Below are positions 17,447 through 24,948 of a stretch of DNA of 64,000 nucleotides, one piece after another (the stretch's first letter is position 1; the number at the start of each line of letters is the position of its first letter). The stretch spans positions 1 to 64,000 of the forward strand of contig NZ_JAMZIK010000006.1 in assembly GCF_024178315.1 (NCBI RefSeq), read 5' to 3'. A program made the translations under genes and the position numbers. Source of the stretch: Siccirubricoccus soli (GTDB taxonomy: Bacteria; Pseudomonadota; Alphaproteobacteria; Acetobacterales; Acetobacteraceae). Under the pieces are notes generated by a model, which had not been told where the DNA came from, searched no databases, and was given only the letters and a program-made list of their open reading frames with translations.

Positions 17447-18256
17447 TCAGGCGGCGTAGAGATAGCCGGTGTTGCGCAGGGTGCGGATGGGGTCCTCCGG
17501 GCCCAGCTTGCGGCGCAGCTTGCTGACGAGGTTGTCGAGGTTGCGCGGGCCTGCCTCAACGGCCGCCACGCCGAGCGCCGCCTGGGCCAGCACGTCCCGC
17601 GAGAGCGGGATGCCCGGGGAACGCAGGAAGCAGGTCAGCAGGTCGAATTCCGCCGTGGTCAGGCTGAGCGCCCGGCCCGCCCGCCAGGCCCGCCGCAGGC
17701 GGAGGCTGAGCCGGACGTCGCCCACCGCCAGTTCCTCCACGGGGCGGGGGGCGGCGGCGGCGGCCCGGGCGGTGCGGCGCAGCAGGGCGCGGATGCGCGC
17801 CACCAGCTCCCGCTGCCGCGTCTCGGCGAGCATGCAGTCATCGGCGCCCTGTTCCAGCGCGAGGACGAATTCCGCCTCCGTCGCCTGGGCCGCCAGCAGG
17901 ATCAGCGGCACCGCCGTCGCGCGGCGCAGCGTGGCCAGCAGGGCCATGCCGCCATCCGCCAGCCCGGCCGCGCCCAGCAGCACCAGGGCGCTGGCCGCCG
18001 CCTCGGCCAGCAGCGCCGGGTCCTGCGGCAGCCGGGGAACGGCCTGGAATCCCGCCAGACGCAGCAGCCGCACCAGCCGCGCCGCCAGCGCCGGGTCGGC
18101 CACCGCCACCAGGATCCGTCCGCGCATCGGCAGCGCCGCAAGGGCGGGGCCAGGGATGGGCGGCAGGGCCCCGGGCCGCGCGCCGCCGCCAAGCCCCGGG
18201 CCATCGGCCGTGAAGGCGCGCGCCGTGATGCGGGGGGAGAAGGCGGGATGGGGCAT
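17447..18256 (-). CDS. OmpR/PhoB-type regulator with degenerate receiver domain
   Basis: Protein of 269 residues. A proline/glycine-rich N-terminal 43 residues precede a receiver-like domain (about 46-160) and a winged-helix DNA-binding domain (about 165-269: LTTAEFDLLTCFLRSPG, LDNLVSKLRRKLG, RTLRNTGYLYA). The receiver lacks its chemistry. The phosphoacceptor position is Gly95 in LVLLGAAGL, only one residue of the acidic pair remains (AVADP), the switch Thr/Ser is Ala, and the KP motif is replaced (DDCMLAET). It is therefore probably phosphorylation-independent. No histidine kinase gene is adjacent. Start placed at 18256; an internal ATG at residue 44 (MRGRILVAVADP) is an alternative. Confidence 0.78.
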   Translation of the reverse strand: MPHPAFSPRITARAFTADGPGLGGGARPGALPPIPGPALAALPMRGRILVAVADPALAARLVRLLRLAGFQAVPRLPQDPALLAEAAASALVLLGAAGLADGGMALLATLRRATAVPLILLAAQATEAEFVLALEQGADDCMLAETRQRELVARIRALLRRTARAAAAAPRPVEELAVGDVRLSLRLRRAWRAGRALSLTTAEFDLLTCFLRSPGIPLSRDVLAQAALGVAAVEAGPRNLDNLVSKLRRKLGPEDPIRTLRNTGYLYAA

Positions 18257-18878
18257 TGCGGCGCGGGTGTCCTGGTAATGGCATGGGGCGGGGTACGAGG
18301 CCGCAGGCCCCGGCCGCCCCCGCAGCCAGCCTCCGACGGGTGGCGGGCCCGGAACCACCGGCCTCCGCGGCGCTGCCGCGCAACAGGTCCGGCAGGGGAA
18401 CGGCGCGCGCAAGATGTGTGGGAGTTTTTCCCACGTCAACCCAAAATATACGATCCGGCCCGTACCCTCACCGGGCGCTTGAGGGACCTGCCATCCGCGG
18501 CGCTGCCGCCAAGGCCCACCCGGGCATGGCCCCCCGCCGCCGCCCGCACAGCCCAGAGCCTGTTAGGGAACGGGCCTCGGGTCGGTCTGGCGGATCTTCT
18601 TCCCACCGGGGGCGTCGGCCGGCTTGCCACGGCAACCAGCCTTGGCTGCGCCGCCCTCCTGCCAGCACACAAATCCCTCGCCAGCCCTCCGCCTCGCCCA
18701 GCCCCCAACAGGCCCGGGGGCGCCATCGAACCCTGCCGCCCCTTGTCCCGCCGCAGCCTGGCCATGGCAGGCCGCGCGAGGCCCCGGAGCTCAGCGAGCC
18801 CAACTCCCCGCCAAGCCATGCAACCGTCTTGCGGGGCGCTCCGGGCCGGCCGGGCTATCCTCCGCCCCGGCAGGGCGC
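18257..18878. other. 622-bp gene-free stretch with a short hairpin and a repeat copy
   Basis: No reading frame here looks coding: all are proline/arginine/alanine-rich. At 18418-18434, GTGGGA and TCCCAC flank a 5-nt loop in a T-rich spot close to AAAATATACG, the only AT-rich patch. At 18620-18694 lies the second copy of the third repeat family (see 15557). Possibly the remains of a deleted gene. Confidence 0.45.
18620..18694. repeat. Degenerate intergenic repeat, third family copy 2
   Basis: It shares GGCTTGCC, TGCGCCGCCCTCCTG, ATCCCTCGCC and GCCCTCCGCCTC, in the same order and spacing, with 15557-15632. The first hairpin is less perfect here. Confidence 0.4.
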
Positions 18879-20291
18879 TCACCCCGGCCAGGCGGCCTTC
18901 GGCATCTCCGCCATGGCGGCGTAGTCCGGCTCCTCCGTCGCGCCCAGCCCCGGCACGGCCAGGGAGCCGAGATCCAGCACCCCCTCCCGGATCAGCAGCC
19001 GCGGGCCGCGCGGCGTATCGGCATAGAGATCGGGATGCGCCTCCAGGAAGCGCACTGCCTCCGCCTTCGGCCGTCCGGCGAAGCCGGCGATGAAGTGGTG
19101 GCCATTCCGCTCCACATGGGTCAGGCCGAGCAGCGCCACCAGCGCCAGATCCTGCTGCAGGCTGACGCCCGCCAGGCAGGTGAGATCCTCGCCGGAGAGG
19201 AAATAGGCCCCGCCTTCCGCATTCCAGGCGCGGCAGCGCGCCAGGTTGATCAGGCTGCGCCAGATCCCCTTGCAGGATTTGGAGGAGATTCCGGCATAGC
19301 CGAGGCCGCGGGCGGTGACGAAGGCATCCAGCGTCCCGTCGCTCTCATCGATGATGACCGGCCGCGCCGTCGCCAGCGCCCCGATATCCGTCGCCAGCGC
19401 CCGGGCCCGCGCCACCGGCTGCTCGATATAGAGAATCGAGGCGGCCAGACGCTGCAGGCGTGGCTCCGCCGCCATCGCCTGCCACAGCGCGAAGGCGCCC
19501 TCGGCATCGGCGAATTGCTCGTTGCCGTCGAGGGTCGCGTGGTAGCCATGCAGCCGGTCCAGCACCCCCGCGATGCGGCAGAGCCGGTCGAGATCCGCCG
19601 GGATGTCGCCCGAGACCTTCAGCTTCCAGTAGCCATGGCGGTAGGTGGCGGCCACCTCCTCCAGCGTCTCCGGCAGCCCGTCGCCGATGCGCTCGGCCTG
19701 ATCGGCCTCGGTGATCGGGTCCACCAGCCCCACCGTGTGCCGGGCATGGATGCGCCGCGCCGGGCGCAGCCGCGCCAGCATGGCCGCGACGTCGAACCCC
19801 ACGAGATCCGGCACCAGCGGATGCGGCGCCATGCCGCCGAGATTGGCCTTCATGCCGGCGAAGAAGGAAAGCCCCGCCAGCTTCAGCAGCGCATCCAGCG
19901 CGGCCCGATCCAGCAGGGCGCGGCCGAAGCCCGCCACCAGCGGGTTCAGCCCCTCCGCCGCGCAGGCGGCGACATGCGCCGGGTACTGGTCCGCGAAATG
20001 GCCGAAGGCGGTGTTCATCCCGGCCGCCAGCGCCGCCTCCCCCGCCAGCTCCAGGGAGCGGCGGAGCTGGTGCTGGTTGGCGGCATCGGAGACGGAGGGG
20101 TCCTTGTCGAACCATTTGGCCGCCAGGGTCTCGGCGGCCACGCCCCAGCCCTCCCGCCCCTGCTCGTCGCGGATGTGCAGCCGCAGCACGGCCTGGATTC
20201 CGTCCCGCACGGTGATGACGCCGAAGCGGAAGGGCAGGCGCAGGGCGAAAGGCCATTCGCGCCGCTCGATGGCGGTGACGGCGAAGCGCAT
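18879..20291 (-). CDS. Enolase-superfamily protein (mandelate racemase/muconate-lactonising type)
   Basis: Protein of 470 residues. The C-terminal barrel shows a KxK-like pair (YWKLKVSG), a DGNEQF strand that would supply one metal ligand, an IEQPVA strand for the second, IIDESDG for the third, and SSKSCKG where many members carry a second-shell lysine. Enolase-superfamily enzymes abstract the proton alpha to a carboxylate. The exact reaction cannot be assigned, and the length is greater than the usual 370-410. The start overlaps the stop of the upstream isomerase-like gene by one base (TGATG), implying tight coupling. Together they suggest a sugar-acid or related catabolic step. Confidence 0.72.
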   Translation of the reverse strand: MRFAVTAIERREWPFALRLPFRFGVITVRDGIQAVLRLHIRDEQGREGWGVAAETLAAKWFDKDPSVSDAANQHQLRRSLELAGEAALAAGMNTAFGHFADQYPAHVAACAAEGLNPLVAGFGRALLDRAALDALLKLAGLSFFAGMKANLGGMAPHPLVPDLVGFDVAAMLARLRPARRIHARHTVGLVDPITEADQAERIGDGLPETLEEVAATYRHGYWKLKVSGDIPADLDRLCRIAGVLDRLHGYHATLDGNEQFADAEGAFALWQAMAAEPRLQRLAASILYIEQPVARARALATDIGALATARPVIIDESDGTLDAFVTARGLGYAGISSKSCKGIWRSLINLARCRAWNAEGGAYFLSGEDLTCLAGVSLQQDLALVALLGLTHVERNGHHFIAGFAGRPKAEAVRFLEAHPDLYADTPRGPRLLIREGVLDLGSLAVPGLGATEEPDYAAMAEMPKAAWPG

Positions 20292-21124
20292 CAGCCACCC
20301 TCCCCCGCGCCCTGCTGCTGCACGCCGCGTAGATAGCCGGCGGCGAAGGCGGCGCAGCCCGGCCCGTCCGGGAGGTAGTCGAAGGGCTCCACCCCGCACC
20401 AGCCGGCATAGCCATGCCGCTGCAGGGTGGCGAGGATCGGGCCGAACCGGTCCTCGCCCTGGCCCGGGGCACGGCGGTTGCGGTCGTTCAGATGGATATG
20501 GGCAAGCTGCCCGGTGGGCAGGAAGCGCTCCAGCACCGTGGCCACCGGCTCCGCCTCCCCCTGCCCTGCCGCCGCCACGTCCAGCATGGTGCGCAGCGCC
20601 GGGTGGCCGATGCGTGCGACGATCGCCACCGCCTCCGCCAAGCTGGCCGCCCATTGCGTCTCCCGCGGGGAAAGCGGCTCCAGGCAATAGGTCACGCCGG
20701 CGGCGGCGGCCCATTCCGCCGCCTCAGCCAGCGCCGCCTCCGCCCGCGCCGCATCCCCGGGCGCCTCCAGCCGGCGCTGGGCGGGGGAGCCATGGACGAG
20801 GTAGGCGCAGCCCAGCTCGGCGGCCAGCTCGACCAGCCCCCGCATCACTGCGAGGGTCTGCGCCCGCCGCGCCGGCTCCGCGCTGGTGATGGAAAGGCCT
20901 GCCGGCGCCACCAGCAGCCAGTGCAGCCCGGTGAGGGCGACGCCCGCCCCCGCCGCCGCCTGGCGCAGCGCCCGACGCGCGGCGGCCGGCAGCAGGTGCG
21001 GCGCCTCCGGGTCCAGGGTGAAGGGCGCCAGCTCCAGCCCGGCATAGCCGAGCGCGGCGGCCAGCTCGCATTGCTGCGGGAAGGGCAGATCGCGCAGCAC
21101 CTCGTTGCAGAGCGTCAGCCGCAT
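20291..21124 (-). CDS. Sugar phosphate isomerase/epimerase-like TIM barrel (AP endonuclease 2 superfamily)
   Basis: Protein of 277 residues with the xylose-isomerase-like fold: LGYAGLELAPFTL early, YCLEPLSPRETQ mid-protein with a metal-binding glutamate, TMLDVAAAG, HIHLNDRNRR, and CGVEPFDYLPDG with the final glutamate. These supply the E/D/H/E metal set of hydroxypyruvate-isomerase or tagatose-epimerase relatives. Substrate unknown. It heads a two-gene unit with the enolase-superfamily gene. The 163-bp gap to the MarR gene holds a long inverted repeat. Confidence 0.8.
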   Translation of the reverse strand: MRLTLCNEVLRDLPFPQQCELAAALGYAGLELAPFTLDPEAPHLLPAAARRALRQAAAGAGVALTGLHWLLVAPAGLSITSAEPARRAQTLAVMRGLVELAAELGCAYLVHGSPAQRRLEAPGDAARAEAALAEAAEWAAAAGVTYCLEPLSPRETQWAASLAEAVAIVARIGHPALRTMLDVAAAGQGEAEPVATVLERFLPTGQLAHIHLNDRNRRAPGQGEDRFGPILATLQRHGYAGWCGVEPFDYLPDGPGCAAFAAGYLRGVQQQGAGEGG

Positions 21125-21222
21125 GCCGCACCTCCCGCCTTTCCGGCATGGGAGGCGGCGGGGCGGGGCGCGTCAAGCCCGGCGGCAGGGCTGCCGCGTC
21201 CGGCGCGCGGCGGCCGTGACGG

Positions 21223-21287
21223 CCGCTGGAGCGTGAGCGGTTGGGTACCTTCGGCCGATCCGGCCGCAACCGCTCACGCTCCAGCGG
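21223..21287. terminator. Long perfect hairpin at the 3' end of the MarR gene
   Basis: Arms at 21223-21243 and 21267-21287 are a perfect 21-bp inverted repeat (core GCTGGAGCGTGAGCGG) around a 23-nt loop. The right arm abuts the MarR stop codon (21288-21290). A stable 3' structure on the minus strand, probably a terminator or RNA-stabilising end without a T-tract. Confidence 0.6.
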
Positions 21288-21764
21288 TCACCCCGCGCCG
21301 CGGCGGCCCCTGACGTGCCGGGAGAGAACGGCGCGCAGCAGCGATTTCAGCGCCAGCGCCTCGGCCTCCGGGTAGCGGGCCAGCACCTCGGCCTCATGCT
21401 GCCGGGCGGCGACCACCAGCTCCGCGACGATGGCCTCGCCGCGCGGGGTGAGGCCGATGCGGACCACGCGCCGGTCGCGCGGATCCTGCGCCCGCCGCAC
21501 CAGCCCGTCCCGCACCATGCGGTCCAGCAGCTTGGTCATGGTGGGCTGCTGCAACAGGCAGATCTCGGCGAGGCCCGTCACCGTCTCCCCAGAGCTGCCC
21601 ACCAGCCCGGCGAGAACCCGCCAGACCGGGACGCTGACGCCCTTGCGGCGGAGCTGCTCGTGGAATTCCTCGGAAATCAGGTGCGAGGCCCGGGCCATGA
21701 GGTAGAGCAGGTAGTCATCGATGAAACGCGAGGCAGAGTCATCGTGCGGCTGAGGAGCGGTCAT
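21288..21764 (-). CDS. MarR-family transcriptional regulator (NicR-like by context)
   Basis: Winged-helix repressor of 158 residues. Motifs: VPVWRVLAGL, LAEICLLQQPTMTKLLDRMVRDGLVRR (recognition helix) and the wing DPRDRRVVRIGLTPRG. In Pseudomonas putida the nicotinate genes are controlled by NicR, also a MarR protein. Here the gene is divergent from a nicX-like gene with a 145-bp shared control region, so it most likely represses that operon until a pathway ligand binds. The nicR assignment is contextual only. Confidence 0.88.
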   Translation of the reverse strand: MTAPQPHDDSASRFIDDYLLYLMARASHLISEEFHEQLRRKGVSVPVWRVLAGLVGSSGETVTGLAEICLLQQPTMTKLLDRMVRDGLVRRAQDPRDRRVVRIGLTPRGEAIVAELVVAARQHEAEVLARYPEAEALALKSLLRAVLSRHVRGRRGAG

Positions 21765-21842
21765 GGGGCGGAATTGCGCGCTTTGCTCATGATTTTCGAC
21801 ATCGTAGCGGAGCTTCCGCCGGATTGCTCTGAAATAGTTCTC

Positions 21843-21865
21843 TCATGCGAAAATTGCATTTTCAT
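21843..21865. promoter_or_regulatory. Candidate operator in the MarR/dioxygenase divergent region
   Basis: An imperfect palindrome runs from CATGCGAAAA to TTTTCATG, with GAAAA/TTTTC arms and outer CATG ends. CATGCGAA recurs at 21876-21883 before an AATTTTTCG. It is the only AT-rich, symmetric sequence between the two divergent genes, placed where a MarR dimer would control both promoters. Confidence 0.45.
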
Positions 21866-21909
21866 GGATGCTGCGCCATGCGAATTTTTCGGGGAAAAGG
21901 GCACGGGAC

Positions 21910-22947
21910 ATGCTGACGGACCGGATCGAAGCGCCATGGCTTGCCGCCTTCGAGGAGGTGCTGCGGCTCTGCGCCGCCACGCCGGGGCTGCCGGTCTGCC
22001 TGCTGGCGGAAAGCCAGTCCCGTGCCCTGAACCTGGAGCTGGCGGAGCTCGCCGCGCTGCGGCTCGGCTGCCGGCCCTTCCGCTGCGTGCTGCCGACGCC
22101 GCCCCAGAGCGCGCCGGTGCCGGTGCGCTCCACCGGCGCCTCCCGCGCCCTGCAGGGGCACCCGGCGGCGCTCGCCGCGCTGAAGGCCTCGCCCCTCATC
22201 CTCGACCTGACGCTGGAAGGGCTGCTGCACGCGCCGGAGCTGAAGGAGATCCTCGGCGCCGGGTCGCGGGTGATGATGGTCTCGAACGAGCATCCGGAGG
22301 CGCTCGCCCGGCTGGTGCCGCGGCCGGAGGATGAGCCGCAGGTGAAGGCGGCGGTGAAGCGGGCGCGGGCGGCGAAGCGGATGACCGTGACCTCCGCCGC
22401 CGGCACCGACCTCACCGTCACCATGGAAGGTGCGGCCACCGCCGGCGTCTGGGGCTGGACGGATCGGCCGGGCACCGTCGCGCATTGGCCGGGCGGCGTC
22501 GTCGTCTCCTTCCCCCGCGCCGGCAGCGTGAACGGCACGCTGGTGCTGGATGCAGGCGACGTGAACCTGACCTTCAAGCGCTACCTGGAGCGCCCGGTGC
22601 GGCTGACCATCGAGGATGACCACGTCACCGCCATCGCGGGCGAGGGCACGGATGCCGAGCTGATGCGCCGCTACTGGGCCGCCTGGGGCGACCGCGCCGC
22701 CTATGCCGTCTCCCATGTCGGCTGGGGGCTGAACGGGCGGGCGCGCTACGAGGCGCTGGCGATGTACGACCAGCGCGACACCAACGGCACCGAGCTGCGC
22801 GCCTTCGCCGGCAATTTCCTGTTCTCGACCGGTGCCAATGAATTCGCCGGCCGCTACACGGAAGGGCATTTCGACATCCCCGTGCGCGGCTGCACCATCG
22901 CCCTCGATGGCGAGCCCGTGGTGACGGAAGGGAGGCTGGTGGCGTGA
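21910..22947 (+). CDS. nicX: 2,5-dihydroxypyridine 5,6-dioxygenase-like protein (NicX family)
   Basis: Protein of 345 residues. The C-terminal half has SHVGWGLN, ELRAFAGNFLFSTGANEFAGR and GHFDIPVRGCTIALDGEPVV. H269, H320 and D322 correspond, by position and HxD spacing, to the Fe(II) ligands I recall for P. putida NicX (His265, His318, Asp320). NicX opens the ring of 2,5-dihydroxypyridine to N-formylmaleamate in nicotinate breakdown; the fold is related to M29 aminopeptidases. It is followed at once (GTGA overlap) by an alpha/beta hydrolase, as expected for a NicD deformylase. The substrate could be another hydroxylated N-heterocycle, because the rest of the operon is CoA chemistry. Confidence 0.75.
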   Translation: MLTDRIEAPWLAAFEEVLRLCAATPGLPVCLLAESQSRALNLELAELAALRLGCRPFRCVLPTPPQSAPVPVRSTGASRALQGHPAALAALKASPLILDLTLEGLLHAPELKEILGAGSRVMMVSNEHPEALARLVPRPEDEPQVKAAVKRARAAKRMTVTSAAGTDLTVTMEGAATAGVWGWTDRPGTVAHWPGGVVVSFPRAGSVNGTLVLDAGDVNLTFKRYLERPVRLTIEDDHVTAIAGEGTDAELMRRYWAAWGDRAAYAVSHVGWGLNGRARYEALAMYDQRDTNGTELRAFAGNFLFSTGANEFAGRYTEGHFDIPVRGCTIALDGEPVVTEGRLVA

Positions 22948-23666
22948 CCTTGGTATTGCTGCATGGCATCGGCGGGGCCGCCTGGGGCCCGACGCTGCCC
23001 GCCCTCGCGCCCTGGACGGTGCTGGACTGGCCGCTGCCCGGCTATGGCGGCTCGCCGATGCTGGCGGAGACCAGCTTCCCCGCCTGGGCCACGGCGCTGC
23101 GCGAGGCGCTGGACCGGGCGGGGGTGGCGCGCGCGGTGCTGCTCGGCCATTCCATCGGCGGCATGCTGGCGCAGGAATTCGCGCTCACCTACCCGGAGCG
23201 GGTGCGGGCCCTGATCCTCTACGCCACCACGCCGAGCTTCGGCGGCCGCGACCCGAGCTTCGCCGAGGCCTTCCTGAAGGAGCGGCTGGCGCCGCTCGAG
23301 GCCGGGCAGAGCATGGCGGCGCTGGCGGCGGAGAGCATGCCCTCCCTGCTCGGCCCTGAGGCGCCCCCTGAGGCCGCGCCAGCCGCCATCGCCGCCCTGG
23401 CCGCGACACCGGAGGCCGCCTACCGGGCGACGGTCCGCTGCCTGACCACCTTCAACCGGCGCGAGGAGACGGGGCGCATCGCCGCCCCCACCCTGCTGGT
23501 CGCCGGGGAGCGCGACCCGCTCGCCCCGCCGCGCACCATGGAGCGGATGAGCCAGGCCATCGCCGGCAGCCGGCTGGTGGTGCTGCCGCGCGCCGGGCAT
23601 CTGGCGCATCTGGAATATCCCGCCGCCTTCAACGACGCGGTCGCCGGCTTCCTGCGGACGCTCTGA
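22944..23666 (+). CDS. Alpha/beta hydrolase (possible N-formylmaleamate deformylase, NicD-like)
   Basis: Serine hydrolase of 240 residues starting with GTG that overlaps the dioxygenase stop codon. Motifs: LLHGIGGAAWG oxyanion loop, DWPLPGYGGSP, nucleophile GHSIGG, acid in AGERDPLAPP, and histidine in PRAGHLAHLEYP. Similarity to 3-oxoadipate enol-lactonase-type hydrolases is clear. In nicotinate pathways a hydrolase of this fold (NicD) removes the formyl group made by NicX. Adjacency to the NicX-like gene makes that the leading idea, not proven. Confidence 0.78.
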   Translation: MTLVLLHGIGGAAWGPTLPALAPWTVLDWPLPGYGGSPMLAETSFPAWATALREALDRAGVARAVLLGHSIGGMLAQEFALTYPERVRALILYATTPSFGGRDPSFAEAFLKERLAPLEAGQSMAALAAESMPSLLGPEAPPEAAPAAIAALAATPEAAYRATVRCLTTFNRREETGRIAAPTLLVAGERDPLAPPRTMERMSQAIAGSRLVVLPRAGHLAHLEYPAAFNDAVAGFLRTL

Positions 23667-23669
23667 GCG

Positions 23670-24911
23670 ATGGATGCGCCGATCTTCGACCCCGCCGCCT
23701 TCCGCCTGACGCCGCAGGAGGCGGCGCTGACCGCCAGGGCGCGGGAATTCGGCGCCACGGTGCTGGCCCCGCGCGCCGCGCGCTGGGACCGGGAGGCGAG
23801 CTTCCCGACCGAGAATTACCGGGACATGCACCGGAACGGGCTGCTCGGCATCTGCATCCCCCGGGAGGAGGGCGGCGAGGGCGCGGATTTCCGCGCCTAT
23901 TGCCTGACGGCGGCGGAGCTGGGGCGCTATTGCGGCGCCACGGCGCTGACCTGGAACATGCATGTCTGCTCCACCCTCTGGACCGGCGCGTTGACCGAGG
24001 ATCTGGAGATGGAACCGGCGGTCCGGGCGGAGCATCGCCGCCGCCGGCAGGGGCATTACCAGCGCATTCTGCGCGATGGCGCGGTCTATTCCCAGCCTTT
24101 CTCGGAGGGCGGGGCGGCCGCCGCCGGCGGCGCCGCCTTCGGCACCACCGCGCGGCGCGCTCCGGGCGGCTATGTCATCAACGGCCGGAAGATCTTCGCC
24201 AGCCTCGCCGGGCATGCGGATTACTACGGCATCCTCTGCACCGAGCTGACGGAGGGCGAGGAGAAGCTCTCCCGCCGCAATACCCTCTACCTCGCCGTGC
24301 CGCGGGATGCGTCCGGGGTGACGGTGGAGGGCGAGTGGGACCCGCTCGGCATGCGCGGCACCGTCTCCCGCAACCTGGTGTTCAAGGATGTCTTCGTCGA
24401 GGAGGAAGCGGCGCTGATGCCGCCTGGCCTCTACTTCCAGGCGGCGACGCGCTGGCCGCACATGTTCATGACATTGAGCCCGACCTATATGGGCATCGCC
24501 CAGGCGGCCTATGACTTCACCATCGCCTATCTGCGCGGCGAGTGGCCGGGCATGCCGCCGGTGAAGCGCCGCATGTACCCCACCAAGCAGATCGCCGTCG
24601 CCGAGATGCGGGTGATGCTGGAGCAGACCAAGGCGCTGTGGTTTCAGGCCGTCGCCGAGGCCGGGCCGGATCCGGGGAAGGAAGGAGTGCTGCGCGCCTG
24701 GGCGGCGCAGCACACGGTGATGGAGAATGCCGCCGCGCTCGCTGCCAAGGCGATCCGCACCTGCGGCGGCCAGGCGATGCTGAAGTCGCTGCCGCTGGAG
24801 CGGCTCTACCGGGATGCCCGCTGCGGCTCCCTCATGTTGCCCTGGACGGCAGAGCTCTGCATCGACCGCATCGGGCGGGATGCGCTCTACGAGAAGGGCG
24901 AGACGGATTGA
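23670..24911 (+). CDS. Acyl-CoA dehydrogenase-family flavoprotein
   Basis: Protein of 413 residues with the full acyl-CoA dehydrogenase layout. There is an N-terminal helical domain (LGICIPREEGGEGADF), a middle beta domain (VINGRKIFASLAGHADYYG, WDPLGMRGTVSRNLVFKDVFV), and a C-terminal four-helix domain (YPTKQIAVAEMRVMLEQTKALW, CGGQAMLKSLPLERLYRDARCGSLMLPW). An obvious catalytic glutamate cannot be placed with certainty. Oxidases and monooxygenases such as dibenzothiophene or nitroalkane enzymes share this fold, so it might be a flavin monooxygenase. It begins 4 nt after the hydrolase gene. Confidence 0.82.
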   Translation: MDAPIFDPAAFRLTPQEAALTARAREFGATVLAPRAARWDREASFPTENYRDMHRNGLLGICIPREEGGEGADFRAYCLTAAELGRYCGATALTWNMHVCSTLWTGALTEDLEMEPAVRAEHRRRRQGHYQRILRDGAVYSQPFSEGGAAAAGGAAFGTTARRAPGGYVINGRKIFASLAGHADYYGILCTELTEGEEKLSRRNTLYLAVPRDASGVTVEGEWDPLGMRGTVSRNLVFKDVFVEEEAALMPPGLYFQAATRWPHMFMTLSPTYMGIAQAAYDFTIAYLRGEWPGMPPVKRRMYPTKQIAVAEMRVMLEQTKALWFQAVAEAGPDPGKEGVLRAWAAQHTVMENAAALAAKAIRTCGGQAMLKSLPLERLYRDARCGSLMLPWTAELCIDRIGRDALYEKGETD

Positions 24912-24948
24912 TGCAGCCGGCCGCCGCACCGGGGCCGGGAGGCCGCTG

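Noticed and set aside
18436-18882. Minus-strand frame of 148 codons in the 18.3-18.9 kb gap.
   Set aside because: Arg/Gly/Ala-rich, no recognisable domain, no ribosome site, and it crosses the degenerate repeat at 18620-18694.
21910-22947. Calling the NicX-like protein a leucyl aminopeptidase (M29).
   Set aside because: The fold is related, but the SHVGWG/GHFD iron-ligand pattern and the adjacent hydrolase fit the dioxygenase better.
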